From Asterias amurensis (lineage: Eukaryota > Echinodermata > Asteroidea > Forcipulatida > Asteriidae), in contig NC_092650.1 in NCBI RefSeq assembly GCF_032118995.1, forward strand, positions 21,328,501 to 21,392,500: DNA of 64,000 nt, written 5' to 3'. The notes under the pieces are model-generated. The model worked only from the letters and a program-made list of their open reading frames with translations, ran no database searches and was not told where the DNA came from. This document shows, one piece after another, positions 1 to 9,782 of this stretch; positions within the stretch are counted from its first letter, which is position 1, and each line of letters begins with the position of its first letter. A program made the position numbers and the translations under genes.

Positions 1-65
1 AAGCGCATTGACATGTTCTTGTAAAAAATAAGCTATAAAGAACTTGTTGGTTTTTTGTTCTGCAG

Positions 66-2946
66 TGGCCGGTTATCAAGGCCGGTTTACTGGACGCAGT
101 CGCTGAGGTTCTTACGACTTACTGCAACGGAGAGGGCTTTTCAAAATGCTGCAAGGGCAAGGGCACCAAAAAGAAGTAAGACATAATTCAGTTCCTTAAA
201 GCAGTTTTTTGTTGTATGATGATTGGATCCACATTTTCACAGATTTGTTATTTTATGCATAATGTTGGGGTACACCAAGTGATGTATAGATTGCCGTCGA
301 TTTCACAAAACTCTTCCTAACTTAAAGGAACACGTTGCCTTGGATCGGACGAGTTGGTCTATAAAAAAAGCGTTTGAAACCGTTTGTTATGAAATGTATA
401 TGGTTGGAAAGATGTTTTAAAAGTAGAATATTATGATCCACACAAGTATCACTCAAAATTGCCCGGTTTTCATTTTACGTCGCGAATTAACACGGTCGGC
501 CATTTATGGGAGTCAACTTTTTGACTCCCATAAATGGCCGACCGTGTTAGTCGACGAGGTAAAACGAAAACCACGCAATTTTGAGGCATATTTGTCTAGA
601 TCATTGTATTCTACTTTTACAACATCTTGCTAACCATATCAATTTTATAACAAACGGTTACAAACGCTTTTCAAAGACCAACTCGACCGATCCAAGGCAA
701 CGTGTTCCTTTAAGACTAATCTTAGGACTTAGGACGAGTCCCAACCCTGCACTGAAGCATTCAGATTTTAAGATTAATCCTAAGTTAGGTCGAGTAACTC
801 ATCCTAACTCGAGAGAAAACGACCCCTGGTCTTTGAGCAAATTGTCAGAATGTGATCAGAAGCTTCACCGTTATCAACATTTTCTTACAGCGCCGTAAGG
901 TTGGCCTTTGCCTCTTCTGGCAATTTCTTGATTGCAACGGGTTACCCAGCAGTCTCCCATCAGAGCACCAACAGCCAGCCTGCGTTCGAGACCATGCTCT
1001 TATATTTAGCCCCTGATGTTACGTCTGACCTTTGCAATGGCGGTACTTTATCACGGAAAAGGCGAGACGCCGAAAAGCTTAATCACGTGATCCATCGTAG
1101 GGAGACTCTCGAAGGTATGTGGCGCCCTCTTTTGGGTGTATCACTTCTTTATTTATAGACCCATAGGCTGAGTTGCTTGACCCAAGTCGCACGCCCGAAC
1201 GATGAGAACACGACCCAAGAACAATACACTTGGAACAAGATTACACACCACCATTCATCGTGGGTGTCGGGAACAACAATGTACAAAATAGCAGCAGCAT
1301 TTCAAGAGAAAGAGTGAACTGGATGCAAAAGTCTCCCAATTAGATTGTTATAGTCAATTTCGATAAGTTGAAAGTTAACAAAATAATTTTTTGTCCAATG
1401 AGACTGATAAACATGTCATCCCAATGAAAAAGGCCGAAAGTTAGGTTTCTTTGTACCGTCAGGTTTTTGACTACTATAAAACCAGCCTTTTTGACTGACC
1501 TACCGCGTTAGTCACATTTTGACCATGACCACTATCGAATCACTTTTCGTGGCGCTAGATCACATCATCGTTTATTAGCGGATAAAAAACAAGAACAGCG
1601 ATCCTATTTTTTTATATTTTTTTTAAGACGGAAAGGGAGGCTGTCTCTAAAAAGGAACTGAGCGGGGACGATAAGTACCCTATGTTCTTCATATCATGTT
1701 ATCCATTATTCTTGTTCAGATGTATTCTTGGACCAAGACGTCCTGCTAGAAGCTGTGGAAGGTGGATTGGCGGATATCCGACAGGCTCTCACACAACTCA
1801 ACGTGACCGTGACTTTGGAGAGCGTGGCTGCCGGGGAGGAGGAGCCTTTGCCCCCGGCTGATAACGGCTTACTCATCGCAGTCATCGTAGTTGTGTCTAT
1901 CGTTGCACTGGCTGTTCTCATCCTGGTTGGGTACTTTGTTTCCAAATAGTAAGTATTTAAACGCTTTCTAGGGGCACTGGACACTATTGGTATAGTACAT
2001 TAAATGGGTCTACCATTTTATATAGTGTTAAAACAATTGAACAGAATGCTGAAGGAATGGTTTGCATTTGTGCCACAAGGTCAGCTTTCTCATTCTGGAC
2101 ACTAATGGCAATTATATTACTCAAAACAGTTGTTAGCAAGAAGATTATTTATAAGCAACGACCAATATTGGGAGCAGCGGTTGTTGACAATATCAAACAT
2201 TTTGAGAAACGGCTCCCTCTGAAGTAACGTATAGTTTTTAAGAAAGTAGTATACTTCCTCACTCAATTACACCTGGTGTATCTCAACATATGCATAAAAT
2301 AACAAACCTGTGAAAATTTGAGCTCAATCGGTCATCGAACTTGCGAGATATGAATAAAAGAAAAAACACCCTTGTCACACGAAGGTGTGTGCGTTTATGG
2401 TTGATTTCGGGACCTCAAATTCTCGAAAACTACGTCACTTCAGAGGGAGCTGTTTCTCACATTGTTTTATTCTATCAACCTCTCCCCATTACTCCTAATC
2501 AAGAAAGGTTTTATGATGATATTTATTTTGAGTAATTACCAATAGTGTCCACTGCCTTTAAGAGACTTCAGCTGAAAACCTTTTTTAGGCATCTAAAAGC
2601 ATACACTGTGAAACAAGGGTGTTTTTTTTCTTGCAAGTTCGATGACAAAATAATTTATTTTTCACAGAGATGTTATTTTATGCATATGTTGAGATGCAGC
2701 AAGTGAGCAAACTGGTCTTTGAGAAATACTAGTCGTGTTTACTGTTTAGTGTCATGATGAAAGTATGACCACCATCAGAATTATTTCCCCTGAAGCCTCG
2801 TATTTTGCTTGTTTTGTGTTCAACAGTTCCTTTGTTTCACAAGATCGATTTTGGTTGATTAATTTACTGATTTATACTGTATTTGGTTTGATTTTTTCAG
2901 TATTTCGAGAAAACAAAAGGTTACACCACCGATGCCATTGAACTAA
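66..2946 (+). CDS. C-terminal exons of an unrecognised type I membrane protein (5' part outside window)
   Basis: I do not recognise this gene. Four exons join in frame: 66-175, 891-1114, 1720-1948 and 2901-2946 (TAA at 2944-2946). All have AG acceptors and GT donors (GTAAGA, GTATGT, GTAAGT), and the phases 2, 1 and 2 match at each junction. The encoded tail starts WPVIKAGLLDAVAEVLTTYC, then has a cysteine cluster (FSKCC), a segment with FLIATGYPAVS and LLYLAPDVTSDLC, a basic KRRDAEK stretch, NVTV as a possible N-glycosylation site, an acidic proline-rich linker, one hydrophobic helix (GLLIAVIVVVSIVALAVLIL) and a short basic cytoplasmic tail ending PPMPLN. The layout suggests a cysteine-bearing extracellular domain, a membrane anchor and a tail of about 20 residues. 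Upstream exons are missing, so the full domain content is unknown. The exon model is strong; the function is open. Confidence 0.75.
322..713. repeat. Family D foldback element, copy 1 (TTAA ends, near-complete palindrome)
   Basis: Starts TTAAAGGAACACGTTGCC and ends with the reverse complement, so TTAA is at each end. The two halves mirror each other over most of the 392 bp. The centre (489-548) is a perfect hairpin with 27-bp arms and a 6-base loop. No coding capacity. It lies in an intron of the membrane-protein gene. Confidence 0.85.
707..835. repeat. Family E element (TAGGATTAATCCTAAG-type), copy 1
   Basis: Contains the AAGACTAATCTTAGGACTTAG and GATTAATCCTAAGTTAGG words, with CCTAACTC at the right, that recur at about 7.53, 21.74, 29.74 and 60.81 kb. 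The words form an imperfect foldback. It directly abuts family D copy 1. Confidence 0.6.
1973..2734. repeat. Family B element, rearranged copy 1
   Basis: Begins with GGACACTATTGG and reaches AATAGTGTCCACTGCC followed by TTAA near 2568-2571. A further partial copy of the same family follows to about 2734. Internal words such as GAAACGGCTCCCTCTGAAGT and CATATGCATAAAATAACAAA match the other B copies. It sits in the last intron of the membrane-protein gene. Confidence 0.65.
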
Positions 2947-3147
2947 GATGCAGACGGATATTAGACTATAATCAATCGTGGTCTCACTTCATCGATCAGA
3001 CAAAAGCAACTGTGTGGCTCTCAACTTCATCATCATCATCATCATCATTCGGCATAGACTTGCGTCCGTGGCCGGCTCGTTCTCAGGTTGTAATGGGGGC
3101 GCACTCCTGGAGTTGTTGCCATCACCTGGTGTGCGCTTTTTGACCTA

Positions 3148-3295
3148 GAGTGCGTTTTGGCGACCCCAACCAAACACTGTTTCGGTTGTTGGTCGCTGGT
3201 TCTGCTGTTCAGACTGAACGATAACCGATTACTCGATTACCGTTTTGGTTATGACGTCAGAAACATTATTTGGTTGGGGTCGCCAAAACGCACTC
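3148..3295. mobile_element. Short MITE-like element with perfect 27-bp inverted ends
   Basis: Bases 3148-3174 (GAGTGCGTTTTGGCGACCCC onward) are exactly reverse-complemented at 3269-3295. The 94-bp centre has no ORF. No convincing target duplication was seen. The class is not assigned. Confidence 0.75.
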
Positions 3296-4160
3296 CTTTA
3301 GTGAGGGTGTGTTTGACCTACCAGTGAGGCTGTATGTTATCGTCTGACGTCACGTGCAAGGGGTCTGCTGTTATATTATCCTAAAAGCCAGTCTGTGCCT
3401 TCATAACAAAGAGTTAATTAGTTTTACACCAATTATTATGTAGCTAACCCGGCCATTTAAGAAAAAAAAAGGACAATTAGTGTTGACAACGAATGCCTCG
3501 TTGAATCAGCATCCAACAGTCTAAGGGAGTAGGCCTAATTCAATATTCACAAAGTTCAGGATTCACTGTTCCAAAAAAGGTCGTCCAATGATATGGAATA
3601 CATTTCGGCCGGGACAATCTATAACAAATGTCTTACAAATGTTAATCAGTTACAATTTTGTATTTGTTTACGTCCATGGCTTTTGATAAGTTGCTGAACA
3701 CAAAATCCAATAGTAAGTTTAAATCTGCTGCCACCAAGCGCCCAAAGTCTCCGATTATGCAACTGCTTGGAAACATTACGCAACCAATCACACTCGTGCC
3801 TAGATCAAAAGAGGTTGGATTTGAAATCGTCAACATTTTTAAGTAGTGCCAGTAGCATACGTTTTCTATCTTTTTATAGATGTTAATTTGTGTTTTTAAG
3901 TATTTATGTTCATAATTGTTAGGCACGTTTTCTACGTATATGTACACAGAATGATGACGTAATTATTAACTTGTGAAAACAATTTCATTTTCTTTTTTAA
4001 TCATAATCCACGTGTTATAATTATATAAATTGTAGATTGTCATGTGTTTGCCCCTTGGACGCGTTGCGTTTTGCAGCTTTTAAAAGGGCATTATTTACAA
4101 ACATTTATTTAGCTTATGCAGATGAATATATATTTAGCCTACAGTGATATAAATAGTTAT

Positions 4161-4166
4161 AATAAA
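4161..4166 (+). terminator. Candidate polyadenylation signal AATAAA
   Basis: First AATAAA noticed after the stop at 2946. If used, it gives a 3' UTR of about 1.2 kb that would include the foldback element at 3148-3295. Position-based inference only. Confidence 0.3.
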
Positions 4167-4373
4167 TATAACGTTTTTAAACGTAAAGGCATGTTATACG
4201 ATGTTTGTTTGATGATTTATTTCGATTCACCTGAATGTTTTTGTTTGTATATTTTCGAAGTGGCTCAATATACTTAGAATAAGATATTTATTTTAAATAC
4301 TTTATCATTTTACTTTATTGGTGTTGTAAAATATTGTACATGATTGTTAGTTAAGTCGGATCCTGTTCGCAAG

Positions 4374-4545
4374 AAGCCCGGTTCATACTTCATGCGAATT
4401 TTGACGTGAAATTGCCCTCGCAACCCTCCTTTCGCAGCAATATTCGGAAGTGAGTAGGACAAAGTTGAACTGCTGCGAACTTTTCGTTGCGAATTCGTGA
4501 CGTCAACATTCGTATCGCATTTGCATTCGCATGAACCGGGCTTAT
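4374..4545. repeat. Foldback element with AAGCCCGGTTCAT ends
   Basis: AAGCCCGGTTCAT near 4374 is mirrored by ATGAACCGGGCTT near 4545. Inside are GCGAATTTTGACGT and CCCTCGCAACCCTCC, which recur at 27.98-28.07 kb beside a purine nucleoside phosphorylase exon. Non-coding. Confidence 0.65.
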
Positions 4546-4723
4546 TGTAATACAGGGGCAGCCACGCTCACTGTACACCAACTGGCGTAACCGGGGCAAT
4601 GTTTTTTTTTCTGACAAAATAAACTCTAAAATATGGTCGAGTCGATCAACTCAGGTCAGATTTTTCTGAAAACAGTATGTGACGTTCCGATCCACCGCAA
4701 CATATGTGCAGGTTTCATGTGAC

Positions 4724-4945
4724 TATAGACGATGTGACCTCTGATGTCACACGACAACCATAATACGATTAGCGCGCAAACCGCCGGGCAAACCATTGTG
4801 GTTTGACAGCCAGCTAGAGAGTGTATGCAATCTTAAACTGACTACGTGTCTTTTTGCCCGGCAAAACATGACGTATACAGTTTTTTTTTTTTTTTTTTTT
4901 TAACAGAGGGCGGTTGGAATGTAAACATAGGTCACATCGTCTATA
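4724..4945. mobile_element. MITE-like element with TATAGACGATGTGACCT inverted ends
   Basis: Perfect 17-bp inverted ends at 4724-4740 and 4929-4945; TATA at the outer edges could be part of a TA target. A related end (CACAGGTCACATCGTTTATAG) is seen near 33243. No ORF. Confidence 0.7.
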
Positions 4946-5538
4946 CCGCTTAAGATTTGAAGATAATCTATCACCGTAGCCTGCAAAACTGTACCCTAGT
5001 CCATATTGCGTTTAAATATCCAGCTGCAGTAAGTGTATAGGCCTAACCAAACTTGGGGGCCGCTTTATTTTATCAACAATATATCTTTAAAAAAAAAAAA
5101 CTGTGAAATTAAACACCCGAACAACATAAATTACATGAAACTGCAGTATTCAATTGCGTTGACATCCTTAGCTGTTTTTATTGATAGTAACATATATATA
5201 TTAAAAACATGAATTAAAAAATTAAAAAAAATAATAAAAAAGCATCGCCATAATGTTACCCCAAAATTGATCTATAAAACCAGTTGAGAAGTAAAACATT
5301 ACGTCTAAACTGGGCGATGAGAAGCATGCTGTGAATCATACAAAGAACACTTAATGGAATTGCTAAGTTTGTATTAGCAATATTGAAAATAATTGATTTT
5401 TTATTTTCACAGTTGTACTATCCCCACTTCATTATTACTCTGAAACTTTAGGCCTTCAGCAAGGTTCAGCAAACTGATAGATGGCGTGGACATGATTACA
5501 CGTACTTGGTAAAGATAATAAACACCAGTATTTACCTT

Positions 5539-5908
5539 TTAAGCCGATATACACTTTCGGAACAGAAAACAAAAATGAAAGTTCACAGATTTACAAATAA
5601 CTTACAGTTTTTGCAAAAGGTAATGGTGAAAGACTTCTATTGAAATTTCGATGAAATGCTTTACTTTTTGAGAAAACATTAAAACAATATCAATTCTCGA
5701 TATTGAGAATTACGGAATTATTTTAAACACATGTCATGACACGGCGAAACATGCGGAAACAAGGGTGGGTTTTCCCGTTATTTTCTCCCGACTCTGATGA
5801 CCGATTGAGCCCAAATTTCCACAGGTTGGTTATTTTATACATAAGTTGTGATACACGAAGTGTGGGCCTTAGACAATACTGTTTACCGAAAGTGTCCAAT
5901 GGCTTTAA
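5539..5908 (-). repeat. Family A element, copy 1
   Basis: TTAA-ended element of about 370 bp with ends related to TTAAAGCCATTGGACACTTT. The core has CGATTGAGCC and CACAGGTTGG followed by AGTTGTGATACACGAAGTGT. Orientation is opposite to the copy at 16023. Non-coding. Confidence 0.75.
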
Positions 5909-6097
5909 TCTGAAAGCTGATAAGGAAGCTCATCCCTCTGAAATAAAGTCTATTCTCTGAAAACGTTTATAAATGCAGTTGAGCTGATTTCGGTTCCTAT
6001 AGCAAAAACTAATATGATTGTCTTTAAATGCTGAAATTTGTTTTTGTCCAAATTGTTTATGTTATGCATTGTGGATTTAGCCCATGTTTTTCGGTTT

Positions 6098-6106
6098 GTT
6101 ATTTTA
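6098..6106 (-). terminator. Possible minus-strand polyadenylation signal for the GPx gene
   Basis: TTTATTT on the plus strand reads AAATAAA on the minus strand, downstream of the SECIS. If used, the 3' UTR would be about 1.05 kb and include the SECIS. Candidate only. Confidence 0.3.
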
Positions 6107-6495
6107 TTTATAATGGTTTATCACCGCACAAAACATGAACATTGTTTGCTAATGTACAACTTGCCAGCTCCTCTAATTCTATATAATATATTAAAAACTG
6201 CCTCAAGGTTATCAAAGGGTCCTACGTCTTGAAACCTGTGAGTCAAGGGCTCATTTGTTACCCTGCTGATGTGCCAGGAGTTTAAGTTCCCCGTAACACT
6301 TACAAACTCTCTACAAACTCTCCTCAAGCCCATGTAAGTTTCACTAAGGAGAATTACTTCAGACACCGGTAAAGATATTTAAACTAACCTGCTTTTAAAT
6401 TAATTGGCAAGAATTCCACTTCACTTCGTAACCGAATTATATGCCTCTGCACAGTCACTCGAATTAAAAGCCCGAATGCACGAGGGCTTTCTCAT

Positions 6496-6567
6496 CGAGT
6501 GGGCTTCGGAACCGATCGGCCGCCGAGAAAGGACGGTTTGCGATCGGCTCGTCATTCGCTGTGCTCG
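6496..6567 (-). promoter_or_regulatory. SECIS element (type 2-like) for the glutathione peroxidase mRNA
   Basis: On the minus strand, ATGA (6555-6552) is followed by C, a 10-bp helix (6550-6541 pairing with 6518-6509, one G-T wobble), then C and the unpaired AAA at 6539-6537. A CCG/CGG mini-helix (6536-6534 with 6525-6523) closes a loop of eight bases. On the 3' side the helix is followed by C then GA (6507-6506). This gives the ATGA/GA non-Watson-Crick quartet, about 12 nt from the quartet to the AAA, and the AAA-bulge plus mini-helix arrangement of type 2 SECIS elements. A short CGAG/CTCG pairing supports the lower helix. It lies about 600 nt after the stop codon of a gene with an in-frame TGA at a selenocysteine site. 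Folding was done by eye. Confidence 0.72.
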
Positions 6568-6859
6568 GCAAGGAGAAGTAGAAATCATGAACTAATTTAA
6601 GTTTTGCTTTCTTGAGTGAGATTGTTTCTGCTTAATTCGCTATCTACATCTGTCATGCTATAGTGTTTGCGAGTTAGATTTGAATAAAGTAGTACAATGA
6701 CTTGCCTGGACATCACAAGTTACCGCTTACATTTAAACTCCTTAATCTGAAAAGACAGTTGCCATTATGACAAATGGTTCTATGCAAGTCATATCAATCT
6801 CTCAGCGCAAACCCTGGTGACATTCAGAATCGTGTATGGATGTCCATCGTCTCTTACGT

Positions 6860-6935
6860 ATGGTGGCCCTGAAGGGACATCGCACATCGCAAATATCTTT
6901 GCAAATATTTGCAATGTCGCAAATCATGCCTCGAA
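6860..6935. repeat. Palindromic repeat fragment (GGCCCTGAAGGGACA family)
   Basis: GGTGGCCCTGAAGGGACA leads into a 13-bp stem around GCAAATATTTGC. The same leading words bound the element at 30304-30790. Non-coding; it lies in the presumed 3' UTR of the GPx gene. Confidence 0.55.
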
Positions 6936-7161
6936 TCATGTGAACTAGCAACTGCCTCTTTAGTCGGAGGAACTCAAATTAAGTCGTAACTTGTGATCGA
7001 GCATGCAATTGTACCAGAAAATTGTTCAAAATCATTAAGCAATGGCTAATTACTTCATCATTTTTACTTTTCTTTTCAATGCGTCACGTAGCCCCTTATT
7101 ACTTTTAAGGGGTATGAGGGGAGGAGGTCGAGGGGAGGGGGGGGGCTTTAAATTCAGGGAT

Positions 7162-9782
7162 CTAAAAATCGAGTCTTTCATCTGGGTTAAAGTACTCCGA
7201 AATCGTATTTCGAATCTGGTTCATTTCGTCTTCCCTGGCTACCAGAGCATCGATTGCTGGCACCAGGTTTTCCGGATTGACGGAGGGGTCGAAACGTTTG
7301 TAAGGGACGCCCTCAGCGTCGACAAGAAACTTCTCAAAGTTCCAAGTGACGTCACCGACTTTGATGGGTGACCAGTAGAGTTTGGACGGGTCGCCGATCT
7401 GAAGTTTAACTGGTGGACAGGAGCTCTGTGGAGATGAACATAAATGAATTGTGGAAAGAGGGACAATTATAAGACATATCTGACAGTAAATTAAAGGCAC
7501 TGAATACATTCGGTACATATCACAGACCTGGGGTGGATTTCACAAAGAGTTAGAACTAGTCTTATCTCGAGTTAGGACCAGTTACTCGTGGGACTATCCA
7601 TGCAATTTGTATACCTCCTAGCCTAACTCTGTGTGAAATCGACCCCAGCAATCTTACTTGATGTATCCCAACATTATACAATATGCATCAATAAATCTGT
7701 GAACATTTTGACTTAACTGGTCATCGAAGTTGCGCAAAATTATAAGGAAAAAGAAACACCCTTAAAAGGTGCTACATACTTGGGTCTCAAAATTCAAAAC
7801 TTCAATAACCTGTCTTTCTGAAAAGAGCATTGGGCCCCGTGTCGGTAGATACGTGAGCTATACAAGACTTCCGGTATTATTGATATATTTGTACAAATTT
7901 GATTCACTGTATGGTTCTAAACGAAGCATGTACGTGTATGAAAATACTAAATTCCATCTAAACGTCCCCGCACTCCACAATACAATAACTTAGCTAACAA
8001 AAAGAAAGCGTTACATTGATCTATTGTCTGACTAAACAAATAACTCATTGTCCGAACACATCTGATAAATAAACGGTTGAGAACTGCATTGGAATAAGGC
8101 TAAATAAACAAAGTTGGCACTATGTCAAGGTAATAGACAACTAACAAACCATCTAGATCAATAAACCACGTTGGTATAATAATGTCCCGTGTGTTGTATA
8201 AAACACGTAAAAGAACCAAGTGCATATAATTTACCCAGCAAGTAATTTAGGTTATGACCTTCTATCCGTATTGCATGAATAAAAACTCAAAATGCAGTCG
8301 GAGACTGAATCCAGCATTAATATGAGCTGCCCGACTTAATTGTGGTGGATATGATGTGAAACCGATTATCTTGAGTGATTTCATGACATTATTATCCCGG
8401 CTTGCGATCGTTTCCCCATCTCTCTCTAGTGAGAACTAATTTACTGCACTGAGCTGGAAGCTATCAGCCGTGATATTAGCGTTATTAGATTATTAGCAGC
8501 TTCATGTTTATCGTGTCCTGTACAGGGACAAAAGGCAACAATACTACGCAATCTTTCATAATAACATTATTCCCCCAAAAATGGAGTTTAAAGATATTAC
8601 ACCAAGATAGTATTACAAAGGTTTGGCAAGAATAACAAAAACATAATGTTTTAATTGTGACCTAAAAATTCACAAGGACGGATCCAGGCCAAAACTGTGT
8701 AGGTGTGGGAGCGGGCGGGGGGGGGGGGGGATCTGTCAAAGATAGAACGTGCAAGCACGGAGAGCGAAGCATGTGTTGCGTGGGGTCCGGGCCCGCTTAG
8801 GGGTCCTGAACATTATTTGCACTCCATACGTTATGTTTATGCAATGGCCTATTAGACACATAATTGATGAAGGAAACAAAACAAGAAGCCTTCAAAAGTT
8901 TAGCTTTAGAGTTTCGACCTTATGATTTTTGCGCACAAACAGTGCATACATCCACTGAGCAAAAATTGAGTGGTGGGGAAATGTTTAGTTTTTACATTAA
9001 TGTTCCTTTAAAAGAGGGTTTAATATCTGATGACAAATAATATGTTTACAGTATTTTGATGTAATCTGACATTTCAAAATAGGTGTGTAGTTGATCGTAG
9101 AAATGTAGACCTTTTGCCTGGCAGATGGTAAAGTATAAGTTAAAAACGAAAACCGATTTAAATTCAAATGAGACCAACAATTTTATGGGTTGCTTTCAAC
9201 ATCTGCTTTTGCTTGCTTTCGCACAATGATAGCATAATATATGACAACCCAATCGCAACAAATAAATTGTATTTTGTCACCACTGCACAAATCAATAAAT
9301 TGACGTACCTTTAAGTGCGTGTACAGGGGATGCTCCGAAGCCCCATTCACGTCAATCTTTGCAAAGACCGGAAACCACGGTTCGAATCCTCCCCCTGGCC
9401 GGACGAACTTCAGCCCGTTGATAATCTCGTCACCATCTCCTGGTTCCTGAAGACCAAACTGGTTACATGGTGTGGCTACAATCTCCAATCGCTCCCCGTA
9501 TCTGTGTTTAAGTGCATTCAGTTGTGGGTACTGAGAGGTGGTGTGCCGTCAGTATGTCGCTACGTTGATGAGTAGAAGTACCTTACCGGCGTAGCGGGAG
9601 AGGGGTACAGCAGGCTCGTCTGCACCCCCTAGAGGCTGAAGGGAGTACCCGTGGATGGTTGACCCACGAGACCCCTCATGACACACCGACTCCAGGAGCC
9701 CTGAAGATGCCGTTGCTGCTGCCCATAAGAGAGGCAGGACTAAGATGGTCGAGGCAGACATCCCTGATGACGTGGCTGCCAT
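7162..9782 (-). CDS. Selenocysteine glutathione peroxidase, GPx3-like, predicted secreted
   Basis: Reduces hydroperoxides using thiols, usually glutathione. Two coding exons, 9782-9309 and 7425-7162, are joined by a GTACGT donor and a CCACAG acceptor in phase 0 and give 245 residues (human GPx3 has 226). The start is the ATG at 9782, which gives a hydrophobic signal-like segment ([15 protein letters not shown]). An in-frame TGA at 9551-9549 falls exactly at the selenocysteine of the NVASYU motif (here NVATY-U, residue 78). The other tetrad residues are present: Gln112 in GLQEPG and Trp186-Asn187 in [14 protein letters not shown] and [12 protein letters not shown] are hallmark motifs, and the long FVRPGGGF loop fits the tetrameric GPx1/2/3 group. 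Unusually, Arg-His follows Sec instead of Gly-Leu. The stop is TAG at 7164-7162 and a SECIS lies downstream at 6567-6496. Family assignment is firm; secretion is inferred. Confidence 0.93.
7533..7652. repeat. Family E element, copy 2
   Basis: GATTTCACAAAGAGTTAG at the left is mirrored by CTAACTCTGTGTGAAATCGA at the right, with TTAGGACCAGTTACTCG inside. It is in the GPx intron. The rest of that 1.9-kb intron also holds a family B-like fragment at about 7660-7765 and a G-run near 8712; otherwise it is plain. Confidence 0.6.

Larger units (their letters stand above)
2947..6495. other. Gene-free stretch: 3' UTR/intergenic DNA with several foldback elements
   Basis: Holds a short CAT/ATC microsatellite near 3028-3049, the MITE at 3148-3295, foldback elements at 4374-4545 and 4724-4945, a T-run near 4880, family A copy 1 and very AT-rich filler. 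I saw no exon-like open frames flanked by good splice sites. Confidence 0.6.

Noticed and set aside
66-179. Terminal exon ending at TAA after KKK
   Set aside because: The apparent TAA is part of a GTAAGA donor; splicing to 891 keeps the frame and leads on to the membrane segment.
6404-6595. 63-codon plus-strand open frame
   Set aside because: It overlaps the minus-strand SECIS hairpin; its GC-rich appearance comes from the paired stems.
6870-6925. Stem around GCAAATATTTGC with ATGA nearby as a SECIS candidate
   Set aside because: The quartet 3' GA and lower helix do not align, and the sequence belongs to a dispersed palindromic repeat.
7010-7065. ATGATGAAGTAATTAGCC hairpin as a SECIS candidate
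   Set aside because: Helix 2 would be only about 7 bp, too short, and there is a better candidate at 6496-6567.
7042-7371. 109-codon plus-strand open frame
   Set aside because: Antisense shadow of the GPx last exon and a G-rich run.
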